From positions 18,883 through 82,882 of the forward strand of contig JABMPH010000504.1 of NCBI GenBank assembly GCA_013203805.1: a stretch of 64,000 nucleotides of DNA. The letters run 5' to 3'. The position numbers and the translations under genes are program-made. Origin of the DNA: Bacteroidota bacterium (GTDB lineage: Bacteria > Bacteroidota > Bacteroidia > Bacteroidales > F082). Below the pieces are notes generated by a model, which ran no database searches, was not told where the DNA came from, and worked only from the letters and a program-made list of their open reading frames with translations. How positions within the stretch are numbered: position 1 is the stretch's first letter; the number at the start of each line of letters is the position of its first letter. Below are positions 7,954-18,329 of this stretch, piece by piece.

Positions 7954-10860
7954 ATGAATACCAAAAACTTTGTAGACAGACATAATGGTCCATCCAAGGA
8001 TGATGTAAAACTTATGTTAAACAGCATGGGGTTGGATTCTGTTGATCAGTTAATCGACCAAACTATTCCTGAGGATATAAGATTGAAAAATAGCCTGAAT
8101 ATTGATGAGGGTTTAAGTGAATATGAATATCTAATCCATATGAGAAAACTTGCACAAGGAAACAAAGTTTTCAAATCATACATTGGTATGGGATATTACA
8201 ATACTATTGTGCCTCCGGTAATTCTTCGAAATGTTTTTGAGAATCCCGGTTGGTACACTTCATATACTCCATATCAGGCTGAAATTTCCCAAGGAAGGCT
8301 TGAAGCATTGTTGAATTTCCAGACAATGATTTCTGATCTAACGGGTTTGCCCATTGCTAATTCATCATTGCTTGATGAAGGAACTGCTGCAGCAGAGGCA
8401 ATGCTGATGTTTTATAATACACGTTCGAGGGCAAGCATTAAAAATAATGCAAATATTTTTTTAGTATCTGAAAATATGTTTCCTCAAACATTGGCAGTGC
8501 TAAAGACCCGTGCAGAATCAAAGGATATTGAATTACAGATTATTAATTGTAAGGATTTTGATTTTACAGATAAGGTTTTTGGATGCATGATTCAATACCC
8601 TGATCAAAAAGGGAATATTCCAGATTACAGAGTAATTGTTAAAAGTGCTAATGAACTAAATATTCCTGTTGCTGTAGCTTCTGATTTATTAAGTTTGACT
8701 TTATTAACACCTCCCGGTGAATGGGGTGCAGATGTAGTTTTCGGCACTTCACAACGTTTGGGAGTTCCAATGGGTTATGGCGGACCACATGCAGCATTTT
8801 TCGCTACAGTTGATTCATATAAACGTAATATTCCAGGTAGAATAATTGGGATTTCAAAAGATAAAAATGGAGATAAAGCTCTTAGAATGGCTCTTCAAAC
8901 TCGTGAACAACATATTAAGCGCGATAAAGCAACATCTAATATATGCACAGCACAGGCTTTACTTGCCATAATGGCTGGCTTTTATGGAGTTTATCATGGA
9001 AGTGAAGGTGTAAGAAATATCGCATTGAGAATTCACTCAATGGCCGTAGCTCTTGCAAAATCGGTTGAACATTCAGGATATATAGTAGAAAACGATTCAT
9101 TTTTTGATACTTTGTACATCAAAATTCCTGAAGATATTAAAATCGAAGATATGGTAACTTCATCTCTAGCCCATAATATCAATTTGAGATATTTTGAAGA
9201 TAACCTGCATATCGGAATAAGTGTAGATGAAACGACAAATGAGAATGACATTGGTATGTTGTCAGCTATATTTGCAAAAGCTGCAAATAAAAATGAATTT
9301 GAATTAGGTTTCCCTGAAATTGATTTAAACTCACTGGAGTTTATTCCTGAAAATTTAACCAGAACTTCTGAATTCATGAAACATGATGCTTTTAATAACT
9401 ATCATTCAGAAACAGAAATGATGCGTTATCTGAAAGCTTTGGAAAATAAAGATATAGCTTTAAATCGTTCAATGATTCCTTTGGGTTCATGTACGATGAA
9501 ACTTAATGCTGTTGCTGAATTAATGCCAATTAGCTGGCCCGAATTTACAGATATTCATCCATTTGTACCTGCTGATCAGGCTAAAGGATATCTGGACATT
9601 ATCGCAGAGATGAATACAATTCTCTCAGAAGTTACAGGTTTCGCTTCGGTTTCATTTCAGCCAAACTCAGGTGCCGCTGGCGAATATGCCGGTTTGTTGG
9701 TAATTAGTGAATATCAAAAAAGTATTGGGCAATCGCACCGAAATATTTGTTTGATTCCTGCTTCTGCTCATGGAACAAATCCTGCCAGTGCAGTAATGGC
9801 TGGTTATAAGGTTGTTGTTATAAAAACTGCTAATAATGGCAATATAGATATTGACGATCTTAGATCAAAAGCTGAGCAATACAAAAATGAGCTTGCTGCC
9901 ATTATGGTGACATATCCATCTACACATGGAATTTTTGAAGAAGGCATTAGAGATGTAATAAAAATTGTTCACGATAACGGTGGACAGGTTTATATGGATG
10001 GTGCAAATATGAATGCTCAGGTAGGATTAACAAATCCTGGTTTTATAGGAGCTGATGTATGTCATCTAAACCTTCATAAAACATTTGGAATACCTCATGG
10101 TGGCGGTGGCCCTGGTATCGGACCAATTGGTGTTGCTGAACACCTTGTCCCATTTTTACCCGGACACATTATGTCACCTGTTATTGAAGATCACAATAAT
10201 CCGGCTGTATCATCTGCACCAATGGGAAGTGCTCTAGCCTTACTGATATCATATGGATATTTAAAAATGCTTGGTGCAAAGGGTTTAACGGAGGCAACTA
10301 AGATGGCCATCCTAAATGCTAACTACATGGTTAATGAACTTAAAGATCATTATCCTATACTATATCGCGGAAGTAAAGGTTGTGTTGGCCATGAAATGAT
10401 ACTCGATTGTAATCAGTTTAGCAAAACAGCTGATGTAATGGTTGGCGATATTGCAAAAAGACTAATGGATTATGGTTTCCACGCACCAACTGTTGCCTTT
10501 CCTGTTCACGGTACATTAATGGTTGAACCTACAGAAAGTGAACCACTATTGGAAATGAACTGCTTTATTGAAGCCATGAAATCAATTCGTGAAGAGATTA
10601 GAGAAGTTGAAGAGGGTATGGCTGAGAAGATGAACAATGTGGTTGTAAATGCACCTCATACTGCACAAATGTTGATAGCTGACGATTGGACAATGCCATA
10701 TAATCGTGAACAAGCTGCATATCCACTTCAATGGGTACGAGATAACAAGTATTTCACACCAGTTGCAAAAATTGACGATGCTTATGGCGATAGAAACCTA
10801 TGTACTTGCTTGCCGATTGAAGAATATGAAAACTCTGTTATCGATATAGAAGGAATTTAG
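7954..10860 (+). CDS. gcvP: Glycine dehydrogenase (decarboxylating), P protein of the glycine cleavage system
   Basis: GcvP decarboxylates glycine with PLP and passes the aminomethyl group to lipoyl-GcvH, feeding one-carbon units to folate. The single 968-residue chain contains both halves that are split into two subunits in some bacteria. The N-terminal half shows 'RHNGPSKDDV' and 'SYIGMGYYNT'. The C-terminal half shows 'PLGSCTMKLNA', 'SAHGTNPASA' and the PLP-lysine motif 'HLNLHKTFGIPHGGGGPG'. The C-terminus has 'RDNKYFTPVAKIDDAYGDRNL'. gcvT and gcvH are not in the window. The dihydrolipoyl dehydrogenase at 27.6 kb could serve this system. Confidence 0.97.
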   Translation: MNTKNFVDRHNGPSKDDVKLMLNSMGLDSVDQLIDQTIPEDIRLKNSLNIDEGLSEYEYLIHMRKLAQGNKVFKSYIGMGYYNTIVPPVILRNVFENPGWYTSYTPYQAEISQGRLEALLNFQTMISDLTGLPIANSSLLDEGTAAAEAMLMFYNTRSRASIKNNANIFLVSENMFPQTLAVLKTRAESKDIELQIINCKDFDFTDKVFGCMIQYPDQKGNIPDYRVIVKSANELNIPVAVASDLLSLTLLTPPGEWGADVVFGTSQRLGVPMGYGGPHAAFFATVDSYKRNIPGRIIGISKDKNGDKALRMALQTREQHIKRDKATSNICTAQALLAIMAGFYGVYHGSEGVRNIALRIHSMAVALAKSVEHSGYIVENDSFFDTLYIKIPEDIKIEDMVTSSLAHNINLRYFEDNLHIGISVDETTNENDIGMLSAIFAKAANKNEFELGFPEIDLNSLEFIPENLTRTSEFMKHDAFNNYHSETEMMRYLKALENKDIALNRSMIPLGSCTMKLNAVAELMPISWPEFTDIHPFVPADQAKGYLDIIAEMNTILSEVTGFASVSFQPNSGAAGEYAGLLVISEYQKSIGQSHRNICLIPASAHGTNPASAVMAGYKVVVIKTANNGNIDIDDLRSKAEQYKNELAAIMVTYPSTHGIFEEGIRDVIKIVHDNGGQVYMDGANMNAQVGLTNPGFIGADVCHLNLHKTFGIPHGGGGPGIGPIGVAEHLVPFLPGHIMSPVIEDHNNPAVSSAPMGSALALLISYGYLKMLGAKGLTEATKMAILNANYMVNELKDHYPILYRGSKGCVGHEMILDCNQFSKTADVMVGDIAKRLMDYGFHAPTVAFPVHGTLMVEPTESEPLLEMNCFIEAMKSIREEIREVEEGMAEKMNNVVVNAPHTAQMLIADDWTMPYNREQAAYPLQWVRDNKYFTPVAKIDDAYGDRNLCTCLPIEEYENSVIDIEGI

Positions 10861-10880
10861 ATTAATGTGATAGAATTAAA

Positions 10881-10941
10881 GTTGGAAGCCTGAAGTTCAT
10901 GTTTTTTTTGCACTTCAGGCTTCTGACTTCCAACTTCGGTC
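10881..10941. repeat. Palindromic interspersed repeat, family B (GTTGGAAG...CTTCGGTC), copy 1
   Basis: A perfect 12-bp stem, GAAGCCTGAAGT (10885-10896) with ACTTCAGGCTTC (10912-10923), is followed by TGACTTCCAACTTCGGTC. GTTGGAAG at the left can also pair with CTTCCAAC at 10927-10934. A related copy lies at 23405-23479. Both copies sit between convergent genes, so the hairpin may double as a bidirectional terminator although it lacks a U-tract. Confidence 0.7.
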
Positions 10942-11012
10942 ATTTAATAGAGATATTAATTTCGAATTTCATTTAGGATTGTAATACAGGGATATATTTG
11001 GTCTGTAGCGAT

Positions 11013-11759
11013 TTATTTATTCCAAATCTTCCATGATGCATTTGCTTGTATTTCAAGCATTTCTTTGCCATTAATGCATAGAGCACCCTTTTCACGGCCT
11101 TTTTTAAGGAACAATGTTTCGGTGGGGTTATACACAAGGTCGTAAAGAATGTGATTATCTGTTAAATAATCATACGGGATATTTGGGGAATTTTCATTTT
11201 CGGGAAACATTCCCACAGGAGTGGTATTGATAATGAGTAAGTTATTGTTAATATCCACTTTGTCAACCCAATTGTAACGAGAATGCAACAATTTGGATGG
11301 ATTTCTGGAAATAAAACAAAATAAGATTCCCATTTTTCGTAATACATAGGCAACAGAATTTGCACTTCCTCCTGTACCAAGTATCATAGCACGTAGATTT
11401 TTTCTTCCCTTGATTAGAGGTTTTAAAGTTTTTTCAAATCCAATTACATCTGTATTATGACCAGTTAAAAAAGGTTTATCATTGATCCGTTCAATTTTTA
11501 TTGTATTAATTGATCCCGTAATCTGAACAGCATTATCACTGTGATCCATGTACTGACCAAGGGAACGCTTGAAAGGAATGGTTACATTTAATCCCTTTAA
11601 GTCTGGGTTATTATTAATGAGGTCTGGAAAATCATCAATATTATCGAATTCAAATAGCTTATAATCGGCAGATATATCCATTTGCCTGAATTTTTCCTTA
11701 AAAAATTCAGGGGAGATTGAATGTGAAAGATTTTTGCCAACTAAGCCATAAATGTCCAT
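11013..11759 (-). CDS. aroE: Shikimate dehydrogenase
   Basis: AroE reduces 3-dehydroshikimate to shikimate with NADPH in aromatic amino-acid and chorismate synthesis. The 248-residue protein shows 'LVGKNLSHSISPEFF', the substrate-site 'GLNVTIPFK' (catalytic Lys), 'GSINTI', 'GHNTDVIGF' (catalytic Asp), the dinucleotide loop 'LGTGGSANSVAYVL' and 'NTTPVGMFP'. It lies 6 nt downstream of the DUF368 gene and is probably co-transcribed with it. Confidence 0.94.
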   Translation of the reverse strand: MDIYGLVGKNLSHSISPEFFKEKFRQMDISADYKLFEFDNIDDFPDLINNNPDLKGLNVTIPFKRSLGQYMDHSDNAVQITGSINTIKIERINDKPFLTGHNTDVIGFEKTLKPLIKGRKNLRAMILGTGGSANSVAYVLRKMGILFCFISRNPSKLLHSRYNWVDKVDINNNLLIINTTPVGMFPENENSPNIPYDYLTDNHILYDLVYNPTETLFLKKGREKGALCINGKEMLEIQANASWKIWNK

Positions 11760-11765
11760 AACTTA

Positions 11766-12674
11766 TTAGTCCTCTATTTTTTCCGTTTTTTGGGCACTAT
11801 GCTCCATAATCCATATGCTAATAATCCCAATTATCATTATTATTATAGCAATCAAAAACTCCATATTTAATTCAGGTAAAAAATAATCATAGCCAACAGG
11901 TTTAGTTTTATCACCAAATGCATGCTCAATGGAAGTTTTCCATGGCCATATGATGGCAAGAGATCCTAAAATAAATCCTGTAAGAGCAGCGATTGTCTGG
12001 TCCTTAAACTTACTAAAAACCCACGATATAATATGTGAAAAGGCAATTAAGCCAAATATTGCACCTATAAGAACTGGTAACAATATGCTAATATCACGAT
12101 TGTTTATTGCATCTATAGCTACAAGTTGATAATTCCCCATGAGAATTAGCACGAATGACCCAGATAATCCAGGTAATATCATTGAGCACACAGCAACAAC
12201 TCCACAAAGTACTAAATAGAAGAAACTATCATTCTGACTTGCAGGTGAGAAAAATGCGAACATTATCGCAACTATTGTTCCCATTATGAGGCTGACTACA
12301 ACACTGATGTTCAATTTCTCAATTGTCTTGCCTACAAAGTATACAGAGCCTAAGATTAGTCCAAAAAAGAATGACCAGATAAATACAGGGTATTCTTCAA
12401 AAAGATGACCGAAGATACTAGCAACTGTTACAATTGCTATAATTACACCCGCAAACAATGATATTAGAAAATATAGATCAGTTATTTTCGCAAATTCTTT
12501 AAGTTTTCCCTTGAATAATAAAGTTAAAGAGGTGATGCCGAATGATTTAATGGAGTTTATCAATCTTTCGAAGATACCCGTAATAAGTGCAATGGTTCCT
12601 CCTGAAACTCCTGGAATGATGTTTGCAATTCCAACTGCCATCCCTTTCAGTAGATAAATAATATACTCTTTCAT
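11766..12674 (-). CDS. DUF368 membrane protein (PopT-type polyprenyl-phosphate translocase family)
   Basis: This 302-residue protein has about eight hydrophobic segments and the DUF368 start 'LKGMAVGIANIIPGVSGGTIALITGI', with a second copy-like motif 'SMILPGLSGSFVLILMGNY' in the middle. DUF368 proteins (PopT) have been implicated in recycling undecaprenyl phosphate across the inner membrane for envelope polysaccharide synthesis; I assign the family, not a tested function. It is upstream of aroE on the same strand, separated by 6 nt. The 252 nt upstream are AT-rich with no clear promoter match. Confidence 0.85.
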   Translation of the reverse strand: MKEYIIYLLKGMAVGIANIIPGVSGGTIALITGIFERLINSIKSFGITSLTLLFKGKLKEFAKITDLYFLISLFAGVIIAIVTVASIFGHLFEEYPVFIWSFFFGLILGSVYFVGKTIEKLNISVVVSLIMGTIVAIMFAFFSPASQNDSFFYLVLCGVVAVCSMILPGLSGSFVLILMGNYQLVAIDAINNRDISILLPVLIGAIFGLIAFSHIISWVFSKFKDQTIAALTGFILGSLAIIWPWKTSIEHAFGDKTKPVGYDYFLPELNMEFLIAIIIMIIGIISIWIMEHSAQKTEKIED

Positions 12675-12926
12675 TTAATTAGACAATTAATTTGGTCTTT
12701 TTAAGTATTTATTACTGATAATCGTTGCAGTCAATGTTTATCATTAATAACCAATAACATAACAATAATGATATCTTTGATATCTTTATATTGCAGTTTC
12801 CAAATATATGTTTTTTTTGCAAACGCCAAGTACCCATTTTGGGTAATAGTTAACATGATTATTGTTAATAAAATACTTCTTTATAAGTATAAATAATGAC
12901 TTATAAGTTGGTGAGGCAATAATTAG

Positions 12927-13673
12927 TTATTGTTTAATGACTTTTTTTATAACCGTATTATTTTCAGATTTTATTTTAACAATATATAATCCATTGGGTT
13001 GGTTTGCAAGGTTAGCCTGTTCAACATTTCCACTATAAATGAGTATGCCCTCGATATTTCTTATTTCTACATCAATTATTGAATTCCCAACGATGGTGAA
13101 ATTGCCACTTGTGGGATTAGGGTGGATCATAATACCGTCACCGTTAGGATTAAGAGTAATACCCGTTGAGGTAGGAATCCAACTAATAGATATGGCACTA
13201 AAACTTGGAACGCCCATGGGAATAATGGCTTCAGATTGTTCTCCTTTTACAAACGAGAATGAACTAAAGTTACCAGTTGAATTCTTATCAGTGAGTTCCA
13301 TCCATATTTTGTATGTACCATCCACAACAATTTCTCCATTTACATCACTAGCATTCCAATAGCATGTTCTTGTACCATGGCTTGTTTTTGTTGCCCCGGT
13401 TATTGCATCAACTGTATTATATGCGCTTCCTGCAGCAGTTGTGGATGCCTGCCATGTATTTAAATGTGTTTTACGGGTTTGTGCATAAGCAAGAAGTGTT
13501 TTAACAAAATTGCCTGCATCATCTTCAATCCAAATTGCAACAATATTTTTTGGTGAAAAATTTCCACCGGTAGTGCTTGTTGTAACTGTTACAGTTAATT
13601 CTCCTGAAGTTTGAGCAAATAGTGAAACTGCAATTAGTAAGATTGAAAATGCGGTTGAGTAAAGTTTTTTCAT
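12927..13673 (-). CDS. Secreted DUF2271-like protein with T9SS C-terminal sorting domain
   Basis: From the ATG at 13673 the protein is 248 residues with a signal peptide ending near 'LFAQTSG'. The middle (about residues 25-165) resembles DUF2271 periplasmic proteins: 'IVAIWIEDDAGNFVKTLLAY', 'DAITGATKTSHG', 'DVNGEIVVDGTYKIWMELTD'. The last 75 residues form a type A T9SS sorting tail beginning 'IHPNPTSGNFTIVG' and ending with a 'YIVKI' strand. It should cross the outer membrane by T9SS and be anchored or released there. The longer frame up to 13778 is disfavoured because it would bury the signal peptide. Function unknown. Confidence 0.75.
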   Translation of the reverse strand: MKKLYSTAFSILLIAVSLFAQTSGELTVTVTTSTTGGNFSPKNIVAIWIEDDAGNFVKTLLAYAQTRKTHLNTWQASTTAAGSAYNTVDAITGATKTSHGTRTCYWNASDVNGEIVVDGTYKIWMELTDKNSTGNFSSFSFVKGEQSEAIIPMGVPSFSAISISWIPTSTGITLNPNGDGIMIHPNPTSGNFTIVGNSIIDVEIRNIEGILIYSGNVEQANLANQPNGLYIVKIKSENNTVIKKVIKQ

Positions 13674-13782
13674 AGGTGTAATTTTATCTGGTTTATATCT
13701 ATTTTTTTTCGAAACGATAAATCTAAAATAATTATTTGAGTTTGTACTGTTTGTTTTATATTCTTTGAATCTTTCCAACTCT

Positions 13783-13908
13783 TCACCATTGATCCCTTAT
13801 TTTCTCAAATGGTCGGACTGGTCTTCTCATAAATACAGAAGTTTTATTACCCGAACCAATATAATAGCTGTTAATATACAATCTCGCTCTTTCCGATAAT
13901 CTTCTCAT
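13783..13908 (-). CDS. Possible 41-residue ORF, or gene relic, between radical SAM and DUF2271 genes
   Basis: An ATG at 13908 opens 41 codons rich in basic and aromatic residues, beginning 'MRRLSERARLYINSYYIG' and ending near 'RPFEKIRDQW'. It stops just before another frame that continues 'GEELERFKEYKTN' into the leader of the next gene. The composition looks protein-like rather than random AT-rich sequence. It may be a small basic protein or the remnant of a longer gene. No family recognised. Confidence 0.25.
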   Translation of the reverse strand: MRRLSERARLYINSYYIGSGNKTSVFMRRPVRPFEKIRDQW

Positions 13909-14000
13909 GGTGGTTTCTTATCATCACAAAACTAATTGAAAATATATAATCGCCAACTATCTGGAATAGATGTTGGTAAAATAAAAGATGGTGGTGTATC

Positions 14001-15377
14001 CTAAGCTAAAACCGCTTGCTTAACAGGCTTAACATATTTAGTTACATCAAAATCAACCGGCATATCGTCAGCGTTTTTAAATAAAGATGAGGTTAATCCT
14101 GAATTATGCCATTTTCGGGCTCCACTATTTAATGAGAAATAGAGAATAGATTCAGTAATTCCGGAGAACATATGTGGAAACGCTCTGGAAAGGATTGACA
14201 TGTAACTATATGTTTGATCTTTAATTTGAGTGTATCCGGCCTGTAATTCTTCCGTAGTCATGCTATTAGGTTTTATAATCACTTTCTTAGCATCAAATTG
14301 TCTCCAATCATCTGTAAGGATTCTGTTCTCTTCTTTCATCCGAGTATAGACTTGAGTTCCCGGGTATGGTGTTAAAGCACAAGCTTGTAAAAATGCAGGT
14401 TTGGCTTTACGGATGAAATTGTAAGTGTTCTCAAAAACTTCCGGGCTATCATCATCCAAGCCAAAAACAAATGAGGCCATTGTCATAATACCATGATCTT
14501 GTAAAGCTTTAACAGCATTTACGTTTTCATCAAATGTGGAAAAGGTTTTCTTGTATTTACAAATACCAGTTTCAGTCATCGACTCGAATCCTATTAACAA
14601 ACCTTTACAACCTGATTTGCGAGCAAGTCTCATTAACTCCTTGTCATTCACTATATTAATTGATGCTTGACCAACCCATGCTTTATTAAGAGGGATCATT
14701 CGGGTGAATAACTCTTTGGCGAACTTTTTACTGATTGTTATATTGTCATCAAGGAAAAATATTGCCTTTTCCTTAATGCTTTCAATATCTTTAATAATAA
14801 AATCAATTGATTTATGCCTTTGTTTTGAACCAAAGGATGTTGGCACCGTACAAAAGTCACACTTATAGGGACAACCTCGGCTGGTTTCAATTGGCGCAAT
14901 ACCAAATTTACCTGCAGACGTTCTTATTAAATCACGTCGAGGAGTTACATAATTAGTAAGTTGCGGATAATTATCGAGCTTGTAGAACTTTTGAAGGCAA
15001 TGAGCTTTAACATCGTCAAGCAACCGTTCCCAAAGTCCGTTTTCAGCTTCTCCAATAACTACAGCATCACCAAACATAATTGCTTCATTTGGCAAAACGG
15101 TTGCATGAATGCCTCCAAAAACAACAATTTTATCTCTTTTTTTAAACTCATTTGCAATTTCGTAACCACGTATTGCTGTTTGAGTCATTATTGTAATTCC
15201 AACAATATCTACCTCCTGATCAAAATCTATGATCTCGTTATGCACTTCTTCAGTTATCGTAACTTCATGTTCTTCAGGCGTCATACCTGCGATAAGTGAT
15301 AGTGTTAATTGAGGAATTGCCATAGTATCATGACGTTGATTATTCTCCGGACATGGAGCAATTAAAAGTATCTTCAC
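14001..15377 (-). CDS. B12-binding radical SAM protein
   Basis: The 458-residue protein has an N-terminal cobalamin-binding-like Rossmann domain (about residues 1-130; 'VDIVGITIMTQTAIRGYEIA', 'VVFGGIHATVLPNEA'). A radical SAM barrel follows, with the [4Fe-4S] motif 'SRGCPYKCDFCTV' (CxxxCxxC), and then a C-terminal extension typical of this group (DUF4070-like). Such enzymes methylate or rearrange unactivated carbons; hopanoid and lipid modification enzymes are relatives, but no substrate can be assigned. The B12 domain lacks an obvious DxHxxG motif, so tight cobalamin binding is uncertain. It stands alone, upstream of the short ORF at 13908. Confidence 0.8.
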   Translation of the reverse strand: MKILLIAPCPENNQRHDTMAIPQLTLSLIAGMTPEEHEVTITEEVHNEIIDFDQEVDIVGITIMTQTAIRGYEIANEFKKRDKIVVFGGIHATVLPNEAIMFGDAVVIGEAENGLWERLLDDVKAHCLQKFYKLDNYPQLTNYVTPRRDLIRTSAGKFGIAPIETSRGCPYKCDFCTVPTSFGSKQRHKSIDFIIKDIESIKEKAIFFLDDNITISKKFAKELFTRMIPLNKAWVGQASINIVNDKELMRLARKSGCKGLLIGFESMTETGICKYKKTFSTFDENVNAVKALQDHGIMTMASFVFGLDDDSPEVFENTYNFIRKAKPAFLQACALTPYPGTQVYTRMKEENRILTDDWRQFDAKKVIIKPNSMTTEELQAGYTQIKDQTYSYMSILSRAFPHMFSGITESILYFSLNSGARKWHNSGLTSSLFKNADDMPVDFDVTKYVKPVKQAVLA

Positions 15378-15551
15378 TTAGTATTTTTAGAATCGGTAAT
15401 GATACATTAAAAAGTACGACAAAATTCAATTTCATGAATTAATAACCCATACTTTATTTCCGATAAATGTGGTGATCAATAAATTATATAAATATATAAC
15501 TAATAATTCTTCAATTTATTGTGGAGTTAAGCTATTCAGATAGGTTAATTA

Positions 15552-18143
15552 TTAATAGGTATCAGCTAATGTATTGACTGTTATTTGAGATACTAAACTA
15601 TCCAAACCAATAATATCTTTACTGATAAAGTAAACTACCTTTCTTTGATTTGGTAACAGGTCAAAATAATTATTAGTAAAATGACCTTCAAATTTGCTTT
15701 GTAGATATACATTTTTTGCTAGTACATCTGTTGATATGGTTATAGAGTAGTTATATTCATCAAGTTCTTTAAAATCAATAACTATATTAGGTATGGGAAG
15801 ATTTAGATTTTTAGGAATATCAAAATATTTAATGTTTTCATCGATTATTACCGTATCATTTTTTGTTAATATTGAATGAAGTAATACTTCATTTTTATCG
15901 TAATCAGCAATGAGGTCTTTAATATTATCTCGATAGTAAACCTGACTGCTATTGCCCTGAATTCCTATTTCCAATTGAATATTATTGATAATATTCCCCT
16001 TGAAATCCATAACTGAAATTTTTAGTAATGCTTCTGTATTTTCTAATTTATCAGAAACAATATATAACTCTAGTTTGTCATTTTCAATTGAGTTGGAAAT
16101 TATAGTTTCCTTAAAGGCATCTTTAACAGAATAATGAAGGGCTTTCCAATTTCCATAATAATCGATACCTGACCAAGAAGCAACCGGCCAGCAATCGTTT
16201 AATTGCCAATATAGTGAGCCCATACAATATGGCATATTTCGTCGATGTGCCTCAATACCAATACTAATCCCCCGAGCTTGTAATAGTTGACCTACATAAA
16301 GGAACATTTCAAAATCTTTGGGATTATTATAATCGCGTAGCATATATTCTTCAATGGTAACATTACCTATGCTTGATCGCTGATGTGATTTCATTACTTC
16401 AGAATATATATCCCAATCCTCTTCGATCGTGTATTTTTTTACAGAGTTAAATTCAGGAAACGACTGAAAACCAAACTCCGACATAAATCTGGGAATCTCT
16501 TCTTCATATTTTGAAAATGGTTCCTTTGCCCACCAAACTCCCCAATAATGATTGTCGCCCGATTTGCCATTCTCCAATTCACCAAATCCAGAACTTGGAG
16601 ATGATGACCAATAATATGTTTGAGGGTTAAGCTCTTTAACAACCTTGGGTAATATATTATGAAAGATGTCATCATAGGCTTTCCAAATGGTGTCAACAAT
16701 TTCTGAGCTCTGATTTTCTTGGACATTTTCTTTCCATCCCCACCGATTCCATGCTGATAGTATCTCATTATCGCCGCACCATAAGGCAATGCATGGATGA
16801 TTTCGTAACCGCTTTACATTCTGTCTTGCTTCAATTTCTACGTTTTCCATAAACTCAGGGTTACCGGGATACATTGCACAGGCAAACATAAAATCCTGCC
16901 ATACCAATATACCAGCTTCATCGCATAGATTATAAAAGATGTCTTTTTCATAAATACCACCGCCCCATACTCTTAACATATTGTAATTTGCTTTTTTTGA
17001 AGAGCCAATAAGTTTTATATAATCCTCATCTGTAACTCTGTTGAGGAAGATATCCTGTGGAATATAGTTTGCTCCCTTCATAAATACCGGTTGGCCGTTT
17101 AGTTTGAAGTAAAAACTTTTGCCAACGCTGTCCGGTTCTTGAACTATCTCGATTGTTCTTAGACCTATGCTTGTTGATTTTGTTGACAATATTTTGAAAT
17201 TATCCTTAACAAGTATCTCAATATCATATAGCTTTTGATCGCCCAAACCATTAGTCCACCACAGCTCGGGATTATGGATTTCCATTGAAAATGTAATGTT
17301 ATTAATACCTTTTATTAAACTTACTTTTTGCGCCTTACAAACTTCATTATCGATTAGTGTTACCATAGATACTTCAGCTTCTTCTGTTGCTTCAATTTCA
17401 ATTTCCACTTGAAGTGTGGCTATTTTTTCAGTAATTTCTTTTTGAATAATAAATAGATCTTGAATATTAGCAATATCCCAGGAAATAAGTTCAATTTCCT
17501 GCCATATGCCACTGGAAACAAGTCGGGGACCCCAATCCCAACCAAAATGATATCCTGGTTTCCGTGTAAAAACACAAACTTTTTTATCACCAAGACCTCC
17601 CAGTTCCGATTGATCATTTTCAGCTCCGGGTAATTGGTAGCCAAGCAAATCACGTAAGTGAAGTCCGACAGTAATTGGTGATTCAAAAATAATTAGTAGA
17701 GTATTATCACCCTCTTTAAGATGCTTTTTACATGAAACTCTCCAGCTAATAAACATGTTATTTGCTTCAAGAATTAGCGAATCATTTAGAAAAACATTTG
17801 CGTAAGTATCGAGCCCTTTGAAGTTAAGTTCAACAACATCTTTATCGAGAGTATTTTTATCAATTTTGAATGTAGTACTGTATTCCCAGTCGTTTTTGTC
17901 AACCCATTGTACATCTCGCTCATTTAATCTGTAGTAGGGGTCTTCAATTAGTAGTTTATTTAATAAGTCAGTATGTACACATCCGGGTACCGTTGCTTCG
18001 TGCCACAAGCTATCATCTGCATTTTTAAATTTCCAATTACTGCTAATTTCTTTATTCGAGTAACTTGTTTTCTCTTTATTACAGGAGTATGTAATTGAGC
18101 AGGTGAGGATTAAAATAAGTAGCTTAAGAATACCGTTTTGCAT
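15552..18143 (-). CDS. Beta-mannosidase-like glycoside hydrolase family 2 lipoprotein
   Basis: This 863-residue enzyme has a lipoprotein signal ('ILTCSITYSCNKE', Cys about residue 21), so it is membrane-anchored in the periplasm or exposed at the surface. The GH2 layout is complete: a jelly-roll sugar-binding domain, an Ig-like domain and a TIM barrel. The catalytic acid/base is in 'CIALWCGDNEIL', the nucleophile in 'RFMSEFGFQSFPEF', and 'MLRVWGGGIYE' is characteristic of beta-mannosidases. It probably removes terminal beta-mannose from mannan or N-glycan fragments. No SusC/SusD pair lies nearby; a porin gene is divergent 186 nt away. Confidence 0.88.
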   Translation of the reverse strand: MQNGILKLLILILTCSITYSCNKEKTSYSNKEISSNWKFKNADDSLWHEATVPGCVHTDLLNKLLIEDPYYRLNERDVQWVDKNDWEYSTTFKIDKNTLDKDVVELNFKGLDTYANVFLNDSLILEANNMFISWRVSCKKHLKEGDNTLLIIFESPITVGLHLRDLLGYQLPGAENDQSELGGLGDKKVCVFTRKPGYHFGWDWGPRLVSSGIWQEIELISWDIANIQDLFIIQKEITEKIATLQVEIEIEATEEAEVSMVTLIDNEVCKAQKVSLIKGINNITFSMEIHNPELWWTNGLGDQKLYDIEILVKDNFKILSTKSTSIGLRTIEIVQEPDSVGKSFYFKLNGQPVFMKGANYIPQDIFLNRVTDEDYIKLIGSSKKANYNMLRVWGGGIYEKDIFYNLCDEAGILVWQDFMFACAMYPGNPEFMENVEIEARQNVKRLRNHPCIALWCGDNEILSAWNRWGWKENVQENQSSEIVDTIWKAYDDIFHNILPKVVKELNPQTYYWSSSPSSGFGELENGKSGDNHYWGVWWAKEPFSKYEEEIPRFMSEFGFQSFPEFNSVKKYTIEEDWDIYSEVMKSHQRSSIGNVTIEEYMLRDYNNPKDFEMFLYVGQLLQARGISIGIEAHRRNMPYCMGSLYWQLNDCWPVASWSGIDYYGNWKALHYSVKDAFKETIISNSIENDKLELYIVSDKLENTEALLKISVMDFKGNIINNIQLEIGIQGNSSQVYYRDNIKDLIADYDKNEVLLHSILTKNDTVIIDENIKYFDIPKNLNLPIPNIVIDFKELDEYNYSITISTDVLAKNVYLQSKFEGHFTNNYFDLLPNQRKVVYFISKDIIGLDSLVSQITVNTLADTY

Positions 18144-18286
18144 TATAATTATTTATTTATGATACAATAATTATTAGTTAATGAATGTGGTTATAAAAGT
18201 ACTTATTTGTTTTTAAGAACAAGTCTAAATTATGCTTATAGAGCAAAATAACCATGAGTATTGTTAAGCGATTAACAGCTAATTTC

Positions 18287-18294
18287 TATCTTTG
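18287..18294 (+). promoter_or_regulatory. Bacteroidetes -7 box (TATCTTTG) for the porin gene
   Basis: TATCTTTG fits TAnnTTTG and lies 35 nt before the ATG at 18330. A TTG occurs at 18261-18263, giving a spacer longer than the usual 19 nt. Confidence 0.45.
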
Positions 18295-18329
18295 TGTATG
18301 TAATTAATTATAACCAAAAAATTAAAGAA

